A stretch of 6,005 bases of DNA from a bacterium (GTDB taxonomy: Bacteria; Patescibacteriota; Minisyncoccia; UBA6257; UBA9933), in the NCBI GenBank assembly GCA_021817915.1, contig JAKAFV010000029.1, positions 1 through 6,005 of the forward strand, in the 5' to 3' direction. How positions within the stretch are numbered: position 1 is the first letter of the stretch; each line of letters starts with the position of its first letter. Under the pieces are notes generated by a model, which was given only the letters and a program-made list of their open reading frames with translations, made no database searches and was not told where the DNA came from. Below, piece by piece: positions 5,213 to 6,005 of the stretch. The translations under genes were made by a program, and so were the position numbers.

Positions 5213-5881
5213 TTATTTTTGAAATACGTCTCCTTTATATATCCAAACCTTTATTCCGATTGCTCCGAAAGTCGTTCTGGCGGTTGCCGTGCCAAAATCA
5301 ATATTCGCCCTTAATGTCTGAAGCGGAAGCTTTCCTTTTTCTAAATGCTGGTCTCTGGCGATTTCGGCTCCGTCTAATCTTCCTTTTAACAATATCTTCG
5401 CGCCCTGAACGTCTCTGTTTTGCATTACCTGGTCCAAATATTTTTTAATAGTCCGGCGGGAAGGAATTCTTTTTTCCAAATCCCAGGCGATATTTTGTGC
5501 GGTAACATTAGCCGAAACATCCTGCCGTTTCAACTCTTCTATATTTAAATTCAAATAAATTACGCCGTCATTTTTTCTTTCTTTTCTGACCTTCCTTAAT
5601 TTGCCCTCCAATAACTTTGTTAAATCTTCGACGCCTTTTCCGCCGCGTCCGATAATAATTCCCGGGCGCGAAGCCTTAATTGTTATCCTGTAATTTTCTC
5701 CGGCTTTTTCTATTAAAATATTATCTATGCCGGCATTGCCGATTTTTTCGTTTATTATTTCCCTAATTAAAATGTCTTCTTCGAGCGAAGCGCCGAATTT
5801 ATTTCTTTTCGGGAACCAATTTCCCGACCAGCCCCTGATAATACCCGTCCTTAATGAATTTGGCCTAATTTTATTTCCCAT
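5213..5881 (-). CDS. rpsC: Small subunit ribosomal protein uS3
   Basis: uS3 is in the head of the 30S subunit at the mRNA entry channel and acts with uS4 and uS5 in unwinding mRNA. The product from the ATG at 5881 has 222 residues and starts MGNKIRPNSLRTGIIRGW, matching the conserved MGxKxxPxxLRxGI start. The KH domain carries the GxxG loop in IIIGRGGKGVEDL (about residues 75-87). The C-terminal domain includes GAKILLKGRLDGAEIARDQ and GKLPLQTLRANIDFGTATA, both diagnostic. The frame is open upstream only through the element A sequence (TTG start, SSLG), which I reject. The stop (TAA) is 2 nt before the ATG that borders the next element A. rplV (uL22) would be expected beyond the right edge. 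Confidence 0.97.
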   Translation of the reverse strand: MGNKIRPNSLRTGIIRGWSGNWFPKRNKFGASLEEDILIREIINEKIGNAGIDNILIEKAGENYRITIKASRPGIIIGRGGKGVEDLTKLLEGKLRKVRKERKNDGVIYLNLNIEELKRQDVSANVTAQNIAWDLEKRIPSRRTIKKYLDQVMQNRDVQGAKILLKGRLDGAEIARDQHLEKGKLPLQTLRANIDFGTATARTTFGAIGIKVWIYKGDVFQK

Positions 5882-6005
5882 ACCCAGTGAACTCAACTCG
5901 ATTGTGATTTATTAGTGTTTAATCAACCACTACCGAATAAATTTAATTTATTTATTAATTATTTTCATATTCCCAGTAACTTAATCCGATAAATCATGAT
6001 TAAAC
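5879..6005 (-). mobile_element. Element A copy 3, cut by window edge (upstream of rpsC)
   Basis: From 5883 to the window end the sequence is the same as the first 123 bases of the copy starting at 3384, with one difference that I can find (C at 5933 against T). The bordering CATA at 5879-5882 includes the rpsC start codon. The terminal arm 5883-5902 and the beginning of the internal palindrome (from 5972) are present. The far arm and the second CATA lie outside the window, so the duplication cannot be confirmed here. The near identity to copy 1, against the more diverged copy 2, suggests recent spread or homogenisation. Confidence 0.75.

Noticed and set aside
3384..6005. Repeated sequences considered as a CRISPR array.
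   Set aside because: Only three long copies separated by whole genes, with terminal inverted repeats and no regular short spacers.

Overview
The window is a contiguous, all-minus-strand stretch of a ribosomal protein operon of the S10-spc type. In transcription order (right to left) it reads rpsC (uS3), rplP (uL16), rpmC (uL29), rpsQ (uS17), rplN (uL14), rplX (uL24), rplE (uL5), rpsN (uS14, zinc type), rpsH (uS8), rplF (uL6), rplR (uL18), rpsE (uS5), rplO (uL15), and the first 93 codons of secY, which runs off the left edge. Nothing convincing is coded on the plus strand.

The organism is probably a member of the Patescibacteria / Candidate Phyla Radiation (CPR). rpsE is followed after only 4 nt by rplO, so rpmD (uL30) is missing from its usual place, and loss of uL30 is a recognised CPR trait. 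The junctions are very tight and AT-rich, none of the 14 starts has a recognisable Shine-Dalgarno sequence, and the proteins are short and Lys/Ile-rich. UGA is used as a stop (end of rplP) and Trp is UGG, so this is not the recoded Gracilibacteria/Absconditabacteria code. Placement below the CPR level is not possible from this window.

The unusual content lies in five gene junctions. Three of them (upstream of rpsC, rpsC-rplP and rplX-rplE) carry copies of one roughly 140-bp non-coding element, here called element A. All copies have the same orientation and sit directly against the start codon of the downstream gene. Element A has about 19-20-bp terminal inverted repeats that begin CCCAGT. The two complete copies are bounded by a direct repeat TATG (sense strand), which is the start codon plus the preceding T. 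Removing the element and one TATG restores the 2-4 nt junctions typical of this operon. A third internal copy of the terminal sequence means one arm can pair with either of two partners, so the transcript could adopt alternative folds next to the AUG.

Two other junctions (rpsN-rpsH and rplF-rplR) carry a second hairpin family, element B, of 76 and 96 bp. The two copies share ends (sense CGATTC ... GGCATCG) but have diverged arms with at least two compensatory changes. The remaining junctions are 1-9 nt apart or overlap, which suggests one polycistronic transcript. The most noteworthy point is that two families of small structured repeats have settled in an essential, highly expressed operon, one of them precisely at start codons.
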